Shown here: positions 1 through 10,444 of the stretch, piece by piece
Numbering within the stretch: the stretch's first letter is position 1
Layout of the letters: the number at the start of each line of letters is the position of its first letter
NCBI RefSeq assembly: GCF_021535045.1
Contig: NZ_CP091056.1
Location: 558,001-622,000 of the forward strand
Direction of reading: 5' to 3'
Source of the DNA: Ornithinimicrobium sp. INDO-MA30-4
GTDB lineage: Bacteria > Actinomycetota > Actinomycetes > Actinomycetales > Dermatophilaceae
DNA length: 64,000 nt
Program-made: the position numbers and the translations under genes
The notes under the pieces: generated by a model
Told to the model about the DNA's origin: nothing
Seen by the model: the letters and a program-made list of their open reading frames with translations, nothing else
Databases searched by the model: none

Positions 1-2
1 CC

Positions 3-302
3 GGGGTAGGTGGGAGTGCGGCGCTTGACCTTGGCGCCCGATTGGCGAAACTGGCGCAAACGGCACAGGTCCTCGTCGTCACCCACTTAGGGCAAGTCGC
101 TGCCTTTGCCGATCACCACCTGGTGGTCCAGAAAGACTCCGATGGACAGGTGACTTCCAGCGACGTGCACGCGGTCACCGGCAACGACCGCGTGGTCGAG
201 ATTGCCAGGATGTTAGGTGGGGTCACGGACTCGGCCGCCGCACTGGAACACGCGCGTGAGTTGCTCGCCGACAACTCGCGAACTTTCGCTTCACACGGTT
301 AG
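3..302 (+). CDS. recN: DNA repair protein RecN, C-terminal end (partial)
   Basis: Only the last 99 codons are present; the gene enters from the left edge, in frame from base 3. RecN is an SMC-like ATPase acting in the cytoplasm in recombinational repair of double-strand breaks. The visible part starts with GVGGSAALDLGARLAKLA, the usual residues after the Walker B aspartates, followed by the conserved VVTHLGQVAAFADHHLVVQK segment that carries the switch histidine of the ABC-type head. The C-terminal arm ends ASHG. The identification is firm because the THL-QVAAFAD motif is characteristic of RecN. It lies directly upstream of steA and steB, as in mycobacteria. No frame problem is seen in this fragment. 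Confidence 0.9.
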   Translation, partial: GVGGSAALDLGARLAKLAQTAQVLVVTHLGQVAAFADHHLVVQKDSDGQVTSSDVHAVTGNDRVVEIARMLGGVTDSAAALEHARELLADNSRTFASHG

Positions 303-303
303 G

Positions 304-318
304 GCTTAGTCGCTAAGC
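304..318 (+). other. small perfect hairpin after recN
   Basis: GCTTAG, a three-base loop and CTAAGC form a 6-bp perfect hairpin starting two bases after the recN stop codon. There is no T-tract after it, so terminator function is doubtful. It may only lower read-through into steA, which is 73 bases further on. Confidence 0.25.
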
Positions 319-390
319 GTCCAAAGGTGATCAGTTGCACGCACGAGAAGCGCTCCAACGGGGTGTCGGGCATGACACGATGGGGACAAC

Positions 391-1577
391 ATGTCACTTT
401 TCGGTCGGCTACCTTCCGCTGACCCGGATGGAAGCCCAGTACAAGGGACCCTCCGGGTTGATGCGCGAACGAAAAATCTGACCAAAAGGCTGCAGGTCGG
501 CGATATTGCCGTCATCCTGCATGAGGACCTGGATCAGGTTTCTGCCAACGCACTTGTGGCGTGCAAACCAGTGGCTGTCGTCAATGGGGCTAAATCGACC
601 AGTGGTGCCTATCCGAACCGTGGCCCGCAAATCTTGATTGATGCGGGCATTCCGTTGATTGATGCCGCGGGGGCTGAAGTTCTCGATGCGCTGCCCGAGG
701 GGAGCCTAGCTCGCATCGAAGGCAACACGGTTTTCGTTGATGACGAGGCGGTCGCTCACGGTGATCTGCTCAGTGCCGAGGACGTAGCGGCTGCGACCGA
801 GCTTGCAAAGACCCAAGTTTCCGCACAAATCGAGTCTTTCGCCCGCAACACCATGGAGTATGTGCAGGTTGAGCAAGACCTGCTGCTCGACGGCATCGAC
901 TTGCCACCACTGCGTACCCCAATGCAGGACCGTTACGTCTTGGTTGTGGTGCGCGGATATCACTACAAAGAAGACCTGGTCGCGCTGCGTCCGTTTATCC
1001 GCGAAGCAGACCCCGTCTTGATCGGCGTCGACGGCGGAGCCGACGCGCTCCTGGAGTTGGGCTATCGCCCCGACGTCATCGTCGGCGACATGGACTCAGT
1101 CAGTGACGCCTCCCTGACCAGCGGAGCCGAGATCGTGGTGCACGCCTATCGTGACGGCCGTGCTCCAGGGCTAGAGCGAGTCGAGGCCCTCGGGGTCCAG
1201 CAACCCATCGTGCTGCCTGCCACCGGGACCAGCGAAGACATCGCGATGTTGCTGGCTGATGGCCTTGGCGCATCGTTGATCGTCGCAGTGGGCACCCACG
1301 CGACCCTGGTGGAGTTCTTGGACAAGGGCCGCAAAGGTATGGCCAGCACCTTTTGACCCGACTCCGGGTCGGGTCAAAGCTAGTCGACGCTAAAGGCGTG
1401 AGTTTGCTCTACCGGTCGCGGATTTCCACGATCTCGCTGATGTGGTTGGTGCTGGCTGGAGCACTGGCTTTGCTGGCTGCGCTGGGCGCGACGGCTGGTG
1501 GGCGAACCATTCTGAGCGTGTTTATGCTGCGCCTTGATGACTTGTTTGCATGGATAGGTGGGGTGCTTCCCTGGTGA
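391..1577 (+). CDS. steA: SteA-like cytokinetic ring protein (one frameshift)
   Basis: SteA is a membrane-linked protein of the division apparatus, shown in corynebacteria to act with SteB and the peptidase RipA in daughter cell separation. The restored protein is 395 residues, normal for the family. The middle carries a thiamine-pyrophosphokinase-like fold with the signatures IGVDGGADALLE and DVIVGDMDSVSD, then HAYRDGRAPGLERVEALG and VGTHATLVEFLDKG. A C-terminal segment around WLVLAGALALLAALGA is the membrane helix. One T appears lost in the run 1351-1354: GMASTF then hits a stop, while adding one T gives GMASTFLTRLRVGSKLVDAKGVS, the expected continuation. The stop overlaps the GTG start of steB (GTGA), so the two genes are translationally coupled. 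Confidence 0.88.
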
Positions 1578-2584
1578 TTGATTTTAGGTATCACGTCGTC
1601 TCGCTGGTGGCGGTCTTTATCGCGCTAGCGGTGGGGATCGTGCTGGGTGCTGGGCCGCTGCGGGGGCAGTTGTCGGACACCATTGAGGGTCAAGTGGCTG
1701 AGCTCGGCGAAGAGCGCAATGTGCTGCGGGCTGACCTGGCCCTGCAGGAGCGACGCGCAGACACTCGTGAAGACCTTTTGGATGAGGTCACGCCGGATCT
1801 CGTTGCTGGGCTCCTGACGGATCAGAGCGTTGCCGTCGTCGAGCTTCCTGATGCCGACACTGATGCTGCAGATGACCTAGCTCTAGCGGTGACCCAAGCG
1901 GGTGGGACAGTCGCACCGCGGCTGCAGATCCTGAACGATTGGGATGACCCTGAGCTTGCCGAGGAACGTGCAGCTGCAGCCCAAGAAATGTCCGCCGTCT
2001 GGGGTGCAGGATTCGCCACTCCAGAGAATGCGACCGCTGAGGCAACCTTGGCAACAGCGATCACCGGCTGGGGTCCAGATGGCAGCGTCTACTCAGGTGA
2101 TTTGGGGCAGAGCATCCTTGAAGAGGCTGGCTTCATCTCGGTGTCTCGCGCTGGCAGCGGTGCCATCGTGCCGGGCACGTCAGCGATCGAGCCGGTTTCG
2201 ATGGTGATTTTGGTTGCCGGCAGTTCACCTGAGCCGGAAAGCGCCGACACCGACGCCGAGCCCCAAGAAACGTCACTCGTTCAGGCTCTTGGCCAGACAG
2301 ACAGCGCAATCTTGGTTGCTGGCGAAGGCACAGAACAGCCTTCCGGCAATGTTGAAGCCCTCGCTGCTCACCCACTATTGAGCACTGTCCGGGCAGACTC
2401 AGACTTGGCGAGCGAAGTCTCCACCGTCGATAACGTCGACTCGGCGCTCGGCCGGCTAAGCGTTGTCTGGTCCCTGGCCTGGCTAGCCTCAGACCAGGTC
2501 GGCCACTTCGGATTCGCAGACGATGCGGGTGCCTCTAGTGCGCCAGACCCGGTGACCACTAACGATCGAGTTCCGACGCCGTGA
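1574..2584 (+). CDS. steB: SteB / MctB-family membrane protein
   Basis: Complete gene of 336 residues, annotated in relatives as copper transporter family (MctB, Rv1698-like) and as SteB, the partner of SteA in cell separation. I chose GTG 1574 because it overlaps the steA stop and gives the family N-terminus VIDFRYHVVSLVAVFIALAV. That N-terminus is a single membrane segment (about residues 8-28), followed by a coiled-coil-like stretch rich in Glu, Arg and Leu (about 35-75). The rest is a mixed extracytoplasmic domain. An acidic insert (PEPESADTDAEPQE) lies near residue 225. No metal-binding cluster stands out, so a transport role is not evident from sequence alone; the SteA neighbourhood favours the division role. 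Its stop overlaps the next GTG by GTGA. Confidence 0.8.
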   Translation: MIDFRYHVVSLVAVFIALAVGIVLGAGPLRGQLSDTIEGQVAELGEERNVLRADLALQERRADTREDLLDEVTPDLVAGLLTDQSVAVVELPDADTDAADDLALAVTQAGGTVAPRLQILNDWDDPELAEERAAAAQEMSAVWGAGFATPENATAEATLATAITGWGPDGSVYSGDLGQSILEEAGFISVSRAGSGAIVPGTSAIEPVSMVILVAGSSPEPESADTDAEPQETSLVQALGQTDSAILVAGEGTEQPSGNVEALAAHPLLSTVRADSDLASEVSTVDNVDSALGRLSVVWSLAWLASDQVGHFGFADDAGASSAPDPVTTNDRVPTP

Positions 2585-3381
2585 GCACCGCTGGCCACCA
2601 GTTAGCGATCTTGGCTGGCAGCGCAGCTTTCACTGCAGCAGCCACAGCCTGGTGGCGAAACCGTGGCGTGCCAGGGGACACCAGCGGTGGAGCCGGACTA
2701 ACCACGCTGGCCAGAACGTCAGCCTGCTCGAAGGTCCATCCCTGGTGTTAGGCACCTCAGCGGCTCTTGCCTGCAGCGACCCGACCAGCGCGGTGTTGTG
2801 TCTGGCTGGGGGCAGCGTTGGGGCGTGGGATGACCTACATCCCGATGCAGCGCGCAAGGGCCTGGCCGGACACTTGGGTGCGTTGACGCGCGGAGAGGTC
2901 AGTCCGGGTGCGCTAAAAATCCTTGGATTGGGCAGTAGCGCCGTCATCGCCGCCTGGGTGGATCAACGCGGCGATGAAAACGCGGGATGGGCAGACCTCG
3001 TGCTGGGGTCAGTCCTGGTCGCTGGGGCTGCAAACCTGATTAACCTCTTTGATCTGCGGCCTGGGCGGGCGCTGAAGGTCGCGGCGCTCTCTTCACTGGC
3101 CTTGTGGCACCGCCGCGACTCTGCAGTGGCTGCCGTGCTTGGTGCGTCCCTGGCTGGCCTTCCGCTGACCTCGCTGGTCAGTCGATGATGGGGGATACCG
3201 GCGCCAACCCGATCGGTGCGTTGCTCGGTCTGGGGGCCATGCGGTCACTGAGTCGCACTGAGAGGCTGGTCGCCACGAGTGCCGTGGTTGGGCTTACTTT
3301 GCTTTCTGAGCGCGTGAGTTTTTCAGCGGTGATCGCCAACACCCCGTGCTGCGTGAATTGGATCAGTGGGGACGCGCGTGA
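2581..3381 (+). CDS. MraY/WecA-like membrane protein (three frameshifts)
   Basis: Restored length is about 267 residues. The motif MMGDTGANPIGALLGLGAM resembles the MraY/WecA family GDxGS-LG signature of polyprenyl-phosphate sugar-phosphate transferases. Other family-like segments are RTNHAGQNVSLLEGP near the N-terminus, DDLHPDAARKGLAGHLGAL (compare the Asp-Asp and substrate loop of MraY) and NLINLFDLRPGRALK (compare the NxxNxxDG-type loop). Hydrophobic helices separate these blocks. The start is GTG 2581, overlapping the steB stop. Frame changes fall near 2685, near 3170 and at the CCCC run 3342-3345. After repair the protein ends LRELDQWGRA at TGA 3379-3381. The first two positions are only located to within about 30 bases. 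It sits between steB and murJ, so an envelope role is likely. The substrate is unknown, and the protein is shorter than true MraY, which is also expected elsewhere (dcw cluster). Confidence 0.65.
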
Positions 3382-3393
3382 AGCGAAGTAGCC

Positions 3394-5026
3394 GTGAGCG
3401 GGTCTAGCCCGCGGCTAGCCACGGGTGGCTTCGCTGCTGCTGCGGGCGGGGTCGCCATCATGACGCTGCTCTCGCGGCTTGTTGGTCTAGCCCGTTGGGT
3501 TGTCTTTTCCAGCATGGTCGGTGCGACCTGCGTTGGTGACGCCTACGCCACCACCAACCAACTTCCGAATGTCTTGTATGAGGTGGCAGTCGGCGGAGCC
3601 TTAGCCGCCGTCATCGTGCCGATCGTGGCGAGATACTTGGCCGAAGGAGACGAGCGATCCGCTGATGCTTTGGCAGCGCGGCGCTGACCTGGGCAATCTC
3701 CATTACCCTTCCGATCGCGCTGCTGCTGATGGTCACAGCGGGGCCAATCTCGGGTGCGCTGATGGGGTCGAGCCAGGGGTGCTCAGCGGCGGCAACGGCA
3801 GACATGGCTGCCTTGATGCTGCTGCTTTTGCACCGCAGATTGTCTTCTACGCGGTAGGGGTGGTGCTCACCGGCATACTGCAGGCACACCGCAGGTTCTT
3901 GGCTGCCGCCACCGCACCATTGCTCTCGAGCGTGGTCGTGATCGCCACCTATTTTGCGTTTGGTCAGGTTGCCGATCCGGCGGCGGAAGTGGCTTCGACT
4001 GCTTCTATCGTGCTGCTGGCGGGCGGCACAACCCTCGGGGTCGTCGCGATGAGTCTGCCCCTCATCATTCCGGCGTGGCGCACTGGCGCCCGGATGCGTC
4101 TGAGTTGGCGCTTCCCCGACGACAGTGCTCGGATCGCTCGCGCCTTAGCGCTCGCCGGTGTCATCGCCGTCGCGGCCCAACAACTGACCGTCCTGCTGAC
4201 TATTGTCGCGAGCAGGCGAGTCGACCTCGGCGTCGTGAACGCCTACAACTACACCCAGACGGTCTATTTGCTGCCGTATGCGGTGCTCGTCGTTCCGGTC
4301 GCGACAGTGGCTTTTCCCCGGTTGGCGGATAAATCGCAAGCAAGCCAGGTGCTCAGCCGGACGGCCAGTCTGATCCTGGTCACCGGCACTGCTGCCGCGT
4401 TGATCCTGATCGCGAGCAGGGAGCAGATCGGGGACTTCTGGTTGGCCATTGATGCTGGCGGCGACGGACCTGGCAACGTGGCCCTGCGCGCATCGCCCAC
4501 GGCGATCGCAGCCTTCGCTCCTGGCCTGGTGGGTTTCGGCCTGATGGCGCTTGCCTCCCGAGCGCTGTATGCCGCGGGCCGGCCTCGGCGGGCAGCCATT
4601 GGCCAAAGCCTCGCCTGGGTTGTCGCTGGGCTTGGGCCGCTGATCGTCTGGTTTGGTGGTGCCGGTTGGGGTGCTGCGCCGGCGCTGGCGACCATCGGTC
4701 TGGCCTCATCGCTGGGGATGACGGTGGGCGGCCTGGTACTTGCGCGGTGGGCGAGCCAAGAATTTGCCGGTGCTCAACTAGGGCCGCCATTGCGGTTGCT
4801 CGCCAGTCTGGGCGTGACCGCCATCCTGGTCCTGGCGGCCCCCTTGCTCTGGCCCTATGACGCGTTGGCCGGGGCGAGCACTTGGTGGGGAGCCCTCATT
4901 TCCGCCGGCTTGATTTCGGTCGCGGCCCTGCTGACTTTGGCGCTGGTTCTTGCTGTTATTGACCGTTCGACCTACCGAAGTTTGGGTGGCGCTGTTACCC
5001 AGCGCTTGCGCCGTCGGTCACACTAG
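3394..5026 (+). CDS. murJ: MurJ-type lipid II flippase (two frameshifts)
   Basis: Integral membrane protein of the MOP superfamily, restored to 544 residues with about 14 hydrophobic segments. The N-terminus has the MurJ/MviN pattern SRLVGLARWVVFSSMVG, then DAYATTNQLPNVLYEVAVGG and AAVIVPIVARYLAEGD. After repair, MLLLFAPQIVFYAVGVVLTG follows, another family hallmark, and AHRRFLAAATAPLLSSVVVI. One G is lost near 3680-3681 and one T in the run 3826-3829; both corrections restore conserved sequence across a stretch that otherwise reads as nonsense. MurJ moves lipid II to the outer face of the membrane for peptidoglycan synthesis. The start GTG 3394 lies 12 bases after the upstream stop. A GTG at 3378 is also possible but would need a further correction. 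Confidence 0.88.
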
Positions 5027-5030
5027 GGCC

Positions 5031-6185
5031 GTGCCTCAACAACCTGATCATCTCCGTGTCTTGCTCGTGACAGGTCTCGTCGCGGGCGGCATCGGGCAGC
5101 ATGTCCGCCAGCTAGCCCGAGGTCTTGCCAGCAGGGGTCAGCAGATTTCGGTGGCTGCCCCACAGTCGGTGATTGACCAGTTCGAGATGCACGAGTTCTC
5201 CGACTCAGCGGCAGCCTTTGAGGTTGGCTCGCGTCCATCCTTGGCGGCAGATCGTCGGGCGCTCTCGGCGTTAGCTCAGCGCATGGTCGGTCAGGATGTT
5301 GTGCACGCCCATGGTGTCCGCGCCGGGGCTCTGGCGGTGTTTGCCCGACGACGCCTGATGACCATGGAAACGCAGGAGATTCCGGCCCTGGTCGTGACCC
5401 TGCACAATGCGGCACCAGAGCGCGGGCTCTCCCGCGTCATACACCAGCAGTTGCAACGGGTGGTCGCTAAGGGCAGTGACCTCGTCTTGGCAGTGTCACC
5501 GGATCTGGCCGCCGAGATCAGCGCAGGGCCCGATGTGGCGTGTGAGCTTGCCGTCGTCCCGGCCGTGCCAAATCCTCGTGCGGAACTGACGCCAGCCCAA
5601 GCACAGGCATTGCGGACTGAATTGGGCCTTGAAGAAGGCCAAACGATCTTTGTCACGGCCGCCCGCCTGACCCGACAGAAAGGTCTGACCCGACTGCTGG
5701 AGGCTGTCGCGCAACTGGCCCGGGAAGAGGGGCCACTCAACGCGCGATGGCTAATCGCCGGGGATGGGCCGGACCGGGAACGCCTCCAGGCGCGAATCAT
5801 CAATGAGAGCCTGCCGATTGGTCTTCTTGGTCACCGCACGGATGTCCCCAGTTTGTTGGCGCTCGCAGACGTGGCGGTTTCTGCAGCGCGCTGGGAAGGA
5901 CAGCCCGTGTGGATTCAGGAAGCATTACACGCCGGTTGCGCCATCGTCGCGACGAACGTCGGCGGGACCAACACCGTGTTGGCAGGCGCCGGGTGGCTCG
6001 TCGACGGAGATGACCGCGGTGTTGCCTCGGGGCTGCGCTATGCATTCGCTGAGTTGTTGGCCGACGATGGTGAGCAACAGATTTGGGCGCAGCGGGCACG
6101 GGCCAGGTCGGGCCAACTCCCCACCACAGATGATGCTCTGGATGCTGTATTGCTGGCCTACGGCAGCGTTGGTGCAACAATCTGA
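5031..6185 (+). CDS. GT4-family glycosyltransferase
   Basis: Complete gene of 384 residues with a GT-B fold. The N-terminal acceptor domain begins [23 protein letters not shown], the glycine-rich loop typical of GT4 enzymes. The C-terminal donor domain has [20 protein letters not shown], then [14 protein letters not shown], and the E-x7-E-like motif around [27 protein letters not shown]. The last two bind the nucleotide sugar. I chose GTG 5031, just after the murJ stop, because upstream in-frame codons overlap murJ and give no family-like residues. Donor and acceptor cannot be read from the sequence. Position directly after murJ and a MraY-like gene suggests a lipid-linked or cell-surface glycan. 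No signal peptide or membrane helix is seen, so it probably works on the cytoplasmic face. Confidence 0.8.
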   Translation: MPQQPDHLRVLLVTGLVAGGIGQHVRQLARGLASRGQQISVAAPQSVIDQFEMHEFSDSAAAFEVGSRPSLAADRRALSALAQRMVGQDVVHAHGVRAGALAVFARRRLMTMETQEIPALVVTLHNAAPERGLSRVIHQQLQRVVAKGSDLVLAVSPDLAAEISAGPDVACELAVVPAVPNPRAELTPAQAQALRTELGLEEGQTIFVTAARLTRQKGLTRLLEAVAQLAREEGPLNARWLIAGDGPDRERLQARIINESLPIGLLGHRTDVPSLLALADVAVSAARWEGQPVWIQEALHAGCAIVATNVGGTNTVLAGAGWLVDGDDRGVASGLRYAFAELLADDGEQQIWAQRARARSGQLPTTDDALDAVLLAYGSVGATI

Positions 6186-6197
6186 GCAGAAGTCGCG

Positions 6198-6203
6198 TAG
6201 GCT
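6198..6203 (+). promoter_or_regulatory. putative -10 box (TAGGCT) for pyrG
   Basis: TAGGCT fits the actinobacterial -10 consensus TAnnnT and ends 8 bases before the GTG start of pyrG. A start point 7 to 8 bases downstream would fall on or beside the start codon, so a leaderless transcript is possible. No good -35 is seen. Confidence 0.4.
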
Positions 6204-6211
6204 GGAATCCC

Positions 6212-7889
6212 GTGGTGGAAACAACGAAACATATCTTTGTCACCGGCGGTGTCGCCTCTTCCTTGGGCAAGGGGCTGACTGCTTCGAGCCTCGGATTCTT
6301 GCTCCGTAGCCGTGGTCTGAAAGTCACGATGCAAAAGCTTGATCCCTACATCAACGTGGACCCGGGAACGATGAACCCGTTCCAGCATGGCGAGGTGTTT
6401 GTCACCGAAGACGGTGCCGAATGCGACCTAGACATCGGGCATTACGAACGCTTCCTGAATGTAAACCTCCGTGGTCGCGCCAATGTGACGACCGGGCAGG
6501 TCTACGACAACGTCATTGCAAAGGAGCGACGCGGCGAGTACCTCGGTGACACGGTGCAAGTGATCCCGCACATCACCAACGAGATCAAGTCTCGGATGCG
6601 GGCCGACGCTGCAGGCGACGAAGCCGATCGCCCCGACATCATCATCACCGAGATCGGTGGGACAGTCGGTGACATTGAGTCGCTGCCATTCCTCGAAGCT
6701 GCTCGCCAGGTCCGTCACGACGTGGGTCGCAGCAACTGCTTCTTCCTCCACGTTTCGCTCATCCCGTATCTGGCGCCAAGCGGGAGTTGAAGACCAAGCC
6801 GACTCAGCACTCGGTGGCCATGCTGCGCCAGGTTGGTATCAGCCCTGACGCCATCGTCTGTCGCGCCGACCGGCCCATCCCCGACTCCATCAAGCGCAAG
6901 ATTTCACTGATGTGTGACGTTGACGACGACGCCGTGGCCAACGCCATCGATGCCGAGAGCATTTATGACATCCCTAAGGTGCTGCACTCCGAGGGCCTCG
7001 ACGCCTATGTGGTGCGGCACCTCGGTCTGCCGTTCCGCGACGTCGACTGGAGCCAGTGGGATCAACTGCTACGGCGCGTGCATCAACCTGAGCACGATGT
7101 CGAAATCGCCTTGGTCGGCAAATATGTCGATCTGCCGGATGCCTACTTGTCGATCACCGAAGCGATGCGCGCCGGTGGCTTCGCGAACGACGCGAAGGTC
7201 AACATTCGCTGGGTTGCCTCCGACCAGTGCGCGACTGAATCAGGCGCAGCGAAGGCGCTCGGGGAGTAGACGCCATCTTGGTGCCCGGCGGCTTCGGCGT
7301 ACGCGGCATCGAGGGCAAGATCGGTGCCTTGCGGTGGGCCCGCGAGCGCAAGGTGCCCACCCTGGGCATCTGCCTCGGGTTGCAGGCCATGGTCATCGAG
7401 TATGCACGCCACCAGGCTGGAATTGAGGGTGCCAGCTCGACGGAGTTTGAGGCGGACAGCCCAGCGCCGGTGATCGCCACCATGGCTGAACAGATGGCGT
7501 TCGTTGAAGGAGCAGGGGACCTGGGCGGCACCATGCGGCTGGGCTCCTACCCAGCAACATTGGTGGCGGGCTCGGTCACGGCCCAGGCTTACGGCACCAC
7601 CGAGGTGACCGAACGGCACCGACACCGCTACGAGGTCAACAACGACTATCGCGACCACCTGACGGCAGCCGGATTCGTCATTTCCGGCACGTCGCCGGAC
7701 GGGCAGTTGGTGGAGTTCGTCGAACTACCCGCAGATGAGCACCCCTACTACGTGGCAACCCAGGCCCACCCAGAGTTCAAGAGTCGCCCCGATCAGGCAC
7801 ACCCGCTCTTTGAAGGTTTGGTCGCGGCCGCCGTCGAGGCACAGCGCAGCCAGCGACTGGTCGAGGTCGAACGGAACGCTGCGTCATGA
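6212..7889 (+). CDS. pyrG: CTP synthase (two frameshifts)
   Basis: Makes CTP from UTP, ATP and glutamine in the cytoplasm. The restored 559-residue protein has the amidoligase domain first ([20 protein letters not shown] with the P-loop, then [21 protein letters not shown]) and a class I glutamine amidotransferase domain at the C-terminus ([13 protein letters not shown] with the nucleophile Cys, and [10 protein letters not shown] with the catalytic His and Glu). Two single G losses break it: at GGG 6782-6784 (restores [16 protein letters not shown]) and at GGGG 7261-7264 (restores [16 protein letters not shown]). All three pieces are strongly conserved, so this is one functional gene. A second GTG follows directly at 6215. 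The stop overlaps the ATG of the NUDIX gene. Confidence 0.95.
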
Positions 7890-8584
7890 CCTTGAACGTC
7901 CCGCTTGCTGACCGCGCGGAACTAGTCGATGAACTAACCAGCAAGACCGTCCTGGAATCCGCAGTCGTCTATCAGGGTCGAGTGTGGGACGTCGTGTCCG
8001 AGCGCGTCGATCTTGGTGACGCCGGTGAAGTCACTCGTGACTTCGTGGATCACCCTGGGGCAGTGGCGATCTTGGTCCTGCGCGAGGATCGCGGCCAGCC
8101 TGAGATCTTGCTGTTGCAGCAGTACCGTCACCCAGTTCGAGCAAATGAGTGGGAGTTGCCGGCCGGGTTGCTCGATGTCGAGGGTGAGGAGCCGGTGGTT
8201 GGCGCTGCTCGGGAGTTGGCCGAGGAAGCCGATCTGCGGGCGCAGCGATGGGACCTGCTTGCTGAGGAAGTCTCCTCGCCGGGCGGTGTGTCCGAGGCCT
8301 TGCGGATCTTCTTGGCCCGCGACCTGACTGACATACCTGCGGATGAGCGGTTTGAGCGGACCGACGAAGAGGCCGATCTGGTCCTGCGCTGGGTCGCTCT
8401 TGACGATGCCGTTGAGGCCGTGATGGCTGGCAAGTTGCGCAACGCAACGACCATGATCGGGGTGCTGAGCGCTGCGCGTGCCATGGAAACGGGATGGCAG
8501 TCTCTGCGCGATCCCCGTGAGCCGTGGCTGTCTCACCCACGCCGTAGACTTACCGATTCCACAACAACCAAGAACAAAGGATGA
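7886..8584 (+). CDS. NUDIX hydrolase, ADP-ribose pyrophosphatase type
   Basis: Complete gene of 232 residues. It carries a Nudix box beginning [24 protein letters not shown] (first 20 residues decisive), with the REL-EE core that binds divalent metal, and [21 protein letters not shown] just upstream, typical of ADP-ribose diphosphatases. These enzymes split ADP-ribose to AMP and ribose 5-phosphate. The glycine of the box is one residue further from the REL-EE core than in the strict pattern, as in several actinobacterial members. Its ATG overlaps the pyrG stop (ATGA), so it is translated with pyrG; the same pair occurs as Rv1699-Rv1700. The last 20 residues are polar and may be disordered. 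Exact substrate is inferred from family only. Confidence 0.85.
   Translation: MTLNVPLADRAELVDELTSKTVLESAVVYQGRVWDVVSERVDLGDAGEVTRDFVDHPGAVAILVLREDRGQPEILLLQQYRHPVRANEWELPAGLLDVEGEEPVVGAARELAEEADLRAQRWDLLAEEVSSPGGVSEALRIFLARDLTDIPADERFERTDEEADLVLRWVALDDAVEAVMAGKLRNATTMIGVLSAARAMETGWQSLRDPREPWLSHPRRRLTDSTTTKNKG
8545..8550 (+). promoter_or_regulatory. putative -10 box (TAGACT) for aspS
   Basis: TAGACT lies inside the end of the NUDIX gene, 37 bases before the aspS GTG. It fits TAnnnT, and an AAAGG ribosome binding site (8576-8580) lies between it and the start. No clear -35 is seen. Confidence 0.3.
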
Positions 8585-8587
8585 ATT

Positions 8588-10401
8588 GTGCTCCGCACTC
8601 ACCAGGCTGGCTCACTTCGAGCCGAGCATGCCGCCAACGACGCAACTGTGACCCTGACCGGGTGGGTTGATCGTCGTCGCGATCACGGCGGAGTGGCGTT
8701 CTTGGATTTGCGGGACGCTTCTGGAGTCGTCCAGGTTGTTGCCCGTGACGAGGTGCTTGCCCAGGGCGGTGCACACGAGTTGCGCAACGAATACTGCATC
8801 AAGGTTGTCGGCACGGTGCGCAGCCGCCCTGAGGGCAACGCCAACGCTGAGTTGCCGACCGGTGACGTCGAAGTGCTGGCCAACGACCTTGAGGTGCTCA
8901 GCGAAGCGGCCCCGTTGCCGTTCCAGATTGATGAGCGGGTGACCGTTGGCGAGGAAGCCCGCTTGCGGCACCGCTATCTCGACATGCGTCGCCCCGGCGC
9001 AAACTCTGCTGGTGCCAACCTGCGCCTACGCAGCAAGGTCAACGCAGCCGCGCGGTCGGTCTTGGCCGAGCAAGACTTCGTCGAGATCGAAACGCCGACC
9101 CTGACGCGCTCAACCCCTGAAGGTGCTCGCGACTTCCTGGTCCCGGCGCGGTTGCAGCCTGGCGCTTGGTACGCCTTGCCGCAGAGCCCCCAGTTGTTTA
9201 AGCAGTTGCTGATGGTTGGTGGCATGGAGCGCTACTACCAAATCGCTCGCTGCTACCGCGACGAGGACTTCCGCGCTGACCGTCAGCCCGAGTTCACCCA
9301 ACTCGATGTTGAGATGAGCTTTGTCGAGCAAGCAGACGTCATCGCGCTCGGTGAGCAGATCGCCAAGGCCGTGTGGGCGACCATCGGTGTCGACCTGCCC
9401 ACGCCCTTCCCGCAGATGACCTATGCCGACGCTATGGCTGGCTATGGCTCGGACAAGCCAGATCTGCGTTTTGGTTTGGAATTGGTGGAGTGCACTGACT
9501 ATTTCGCCAACACACCTTTCCGGGTCTTCCAGGCGGAGTATGTCGGTGCGGTCGTGATGCCCGGTGGTGGCAGCCAGCCTCGTCGCCAGTTTGATGCCTG
9601 GCAGGATTGGGCTAAGCAGCGCGGCGCCAAGGGGCTGGCCTACGTCACCATCGTCGACGACGGCACGCTGGCTGGGCCAGTCGCCAAGAATCTGAGCGAA
9701 GAAGAGCGGGCCGGCCTTGCCGAGCACGTGGGCGCCAAGCCCGGCGACTGCGTATTCTTCGCCGCCGGCGCTGCGAAGGCTTCTCGCTCGCTGTTGGGTG
9801 CGGCACGTCTGGAGATCGGCCACCGCGTTGGCATCATCGACGAGTCGGCGTGGTCCTTCCTTTGGGTTCTCGACGCCCCCATGTTCGAGCCCGCCTCTGA
9901 GGCGGTTGCTGCCGGTGACGTTGCCGTGGGAGCTGGCAAGTGGACCGCTGTCCACCACGCCTTCACCTCGCCCAAGGCCGAGTTCATGGACTCCTTGACA
10001 CTGAGCCTGGCGAAGCGCTTGCCTATGCCTACGACATGGTCTGCAACGGCAACGAGATCGGTGGCGGCTCTATCCGTATCCACCGTCGCGACATCCAGGA
10101 GCGCGTCTTTGGCGTCATGGGATTGAGCCCCGAAGATGCCGACGAGAAGTTCGGCTTCTTGCTCGAGGCGTTCAAGTTCGGCGCCCCACCGCACGGCGGG
10201 ATCGCCTTCGGTTGGGACCGCGTCGTGGCACTGCTTGCTGGCACTGACTCGATCCGCGATGTCATTGCCTTCCCCAAGTCTGGTGGCGGCTTTGACCCGT
10301 TGACCTCTGCTCCGGCCGCGATCACGTCCGAGCAGCGCAAGGAGGCTGGTGTGGATTCCAAGCCAGCACCTGCCAAGACCGATGAGGCCCAGCAGGGCTG
10401 A
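8588..10401 (+). CDS. aspS: aspartyl-tRNA synthetase (one frameshift)
   Basis: Charges tRNA-Asp with aspartate; class II synthetase, restored to 604 residues. The N-terminal OB-fold anticodon-binding domain begins [21 protein letters not shown]. Motif 2 is seen as [20 protein letters not shown] preceded by QSPQLFKQ, and motif 3 as [15 protein letters not shown]. The bacterial-type GAD insertion domain lies between them. One T is missing at 9995-9996: the corrected reading is [19 protein letters not shown], the expected insert-to-core junction. The C-terminal tail [13 protein letters not shown] is typical of actinobacteria. GTG 8588 is preceded by an AAAGG site. Whether it is discriminating or also charges tRNA-Asn depends on whether gatCAB is present elsewhere in the genome. 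Confidence 0.94.
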
Positions 10402-10413
10402 TCACCATCGTCA

Positions 10414-10444
10414 AAGGCCGTCTCGCAGCACGCGAGGCGGCCTT
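10414..10444 (+). terminator. strong hairpin after aspS
   Basis: A 13-bp stem, AAGGCCGTCTCGC paired with GCGAGGCGGCCTT, contains one G-T pair and a five-base loop (AGCAC). It begins 12 bases after the aspS stop. There is no long T-tract, as is common in actinobacteria. The end of the stem touches a possible -35 for rarA. Confidence 0.6.

Noticed and set aside
7934..8602. Long reverse-strand open frames opposite the NUDIX gene, and similar ones opposite aspS, pyrC, carA and the ABC ATPase
   Set aside because: They are typical mirror frames of GC-rich coding DNA, with no recognisable domain, and the forward genes explain the sequence.
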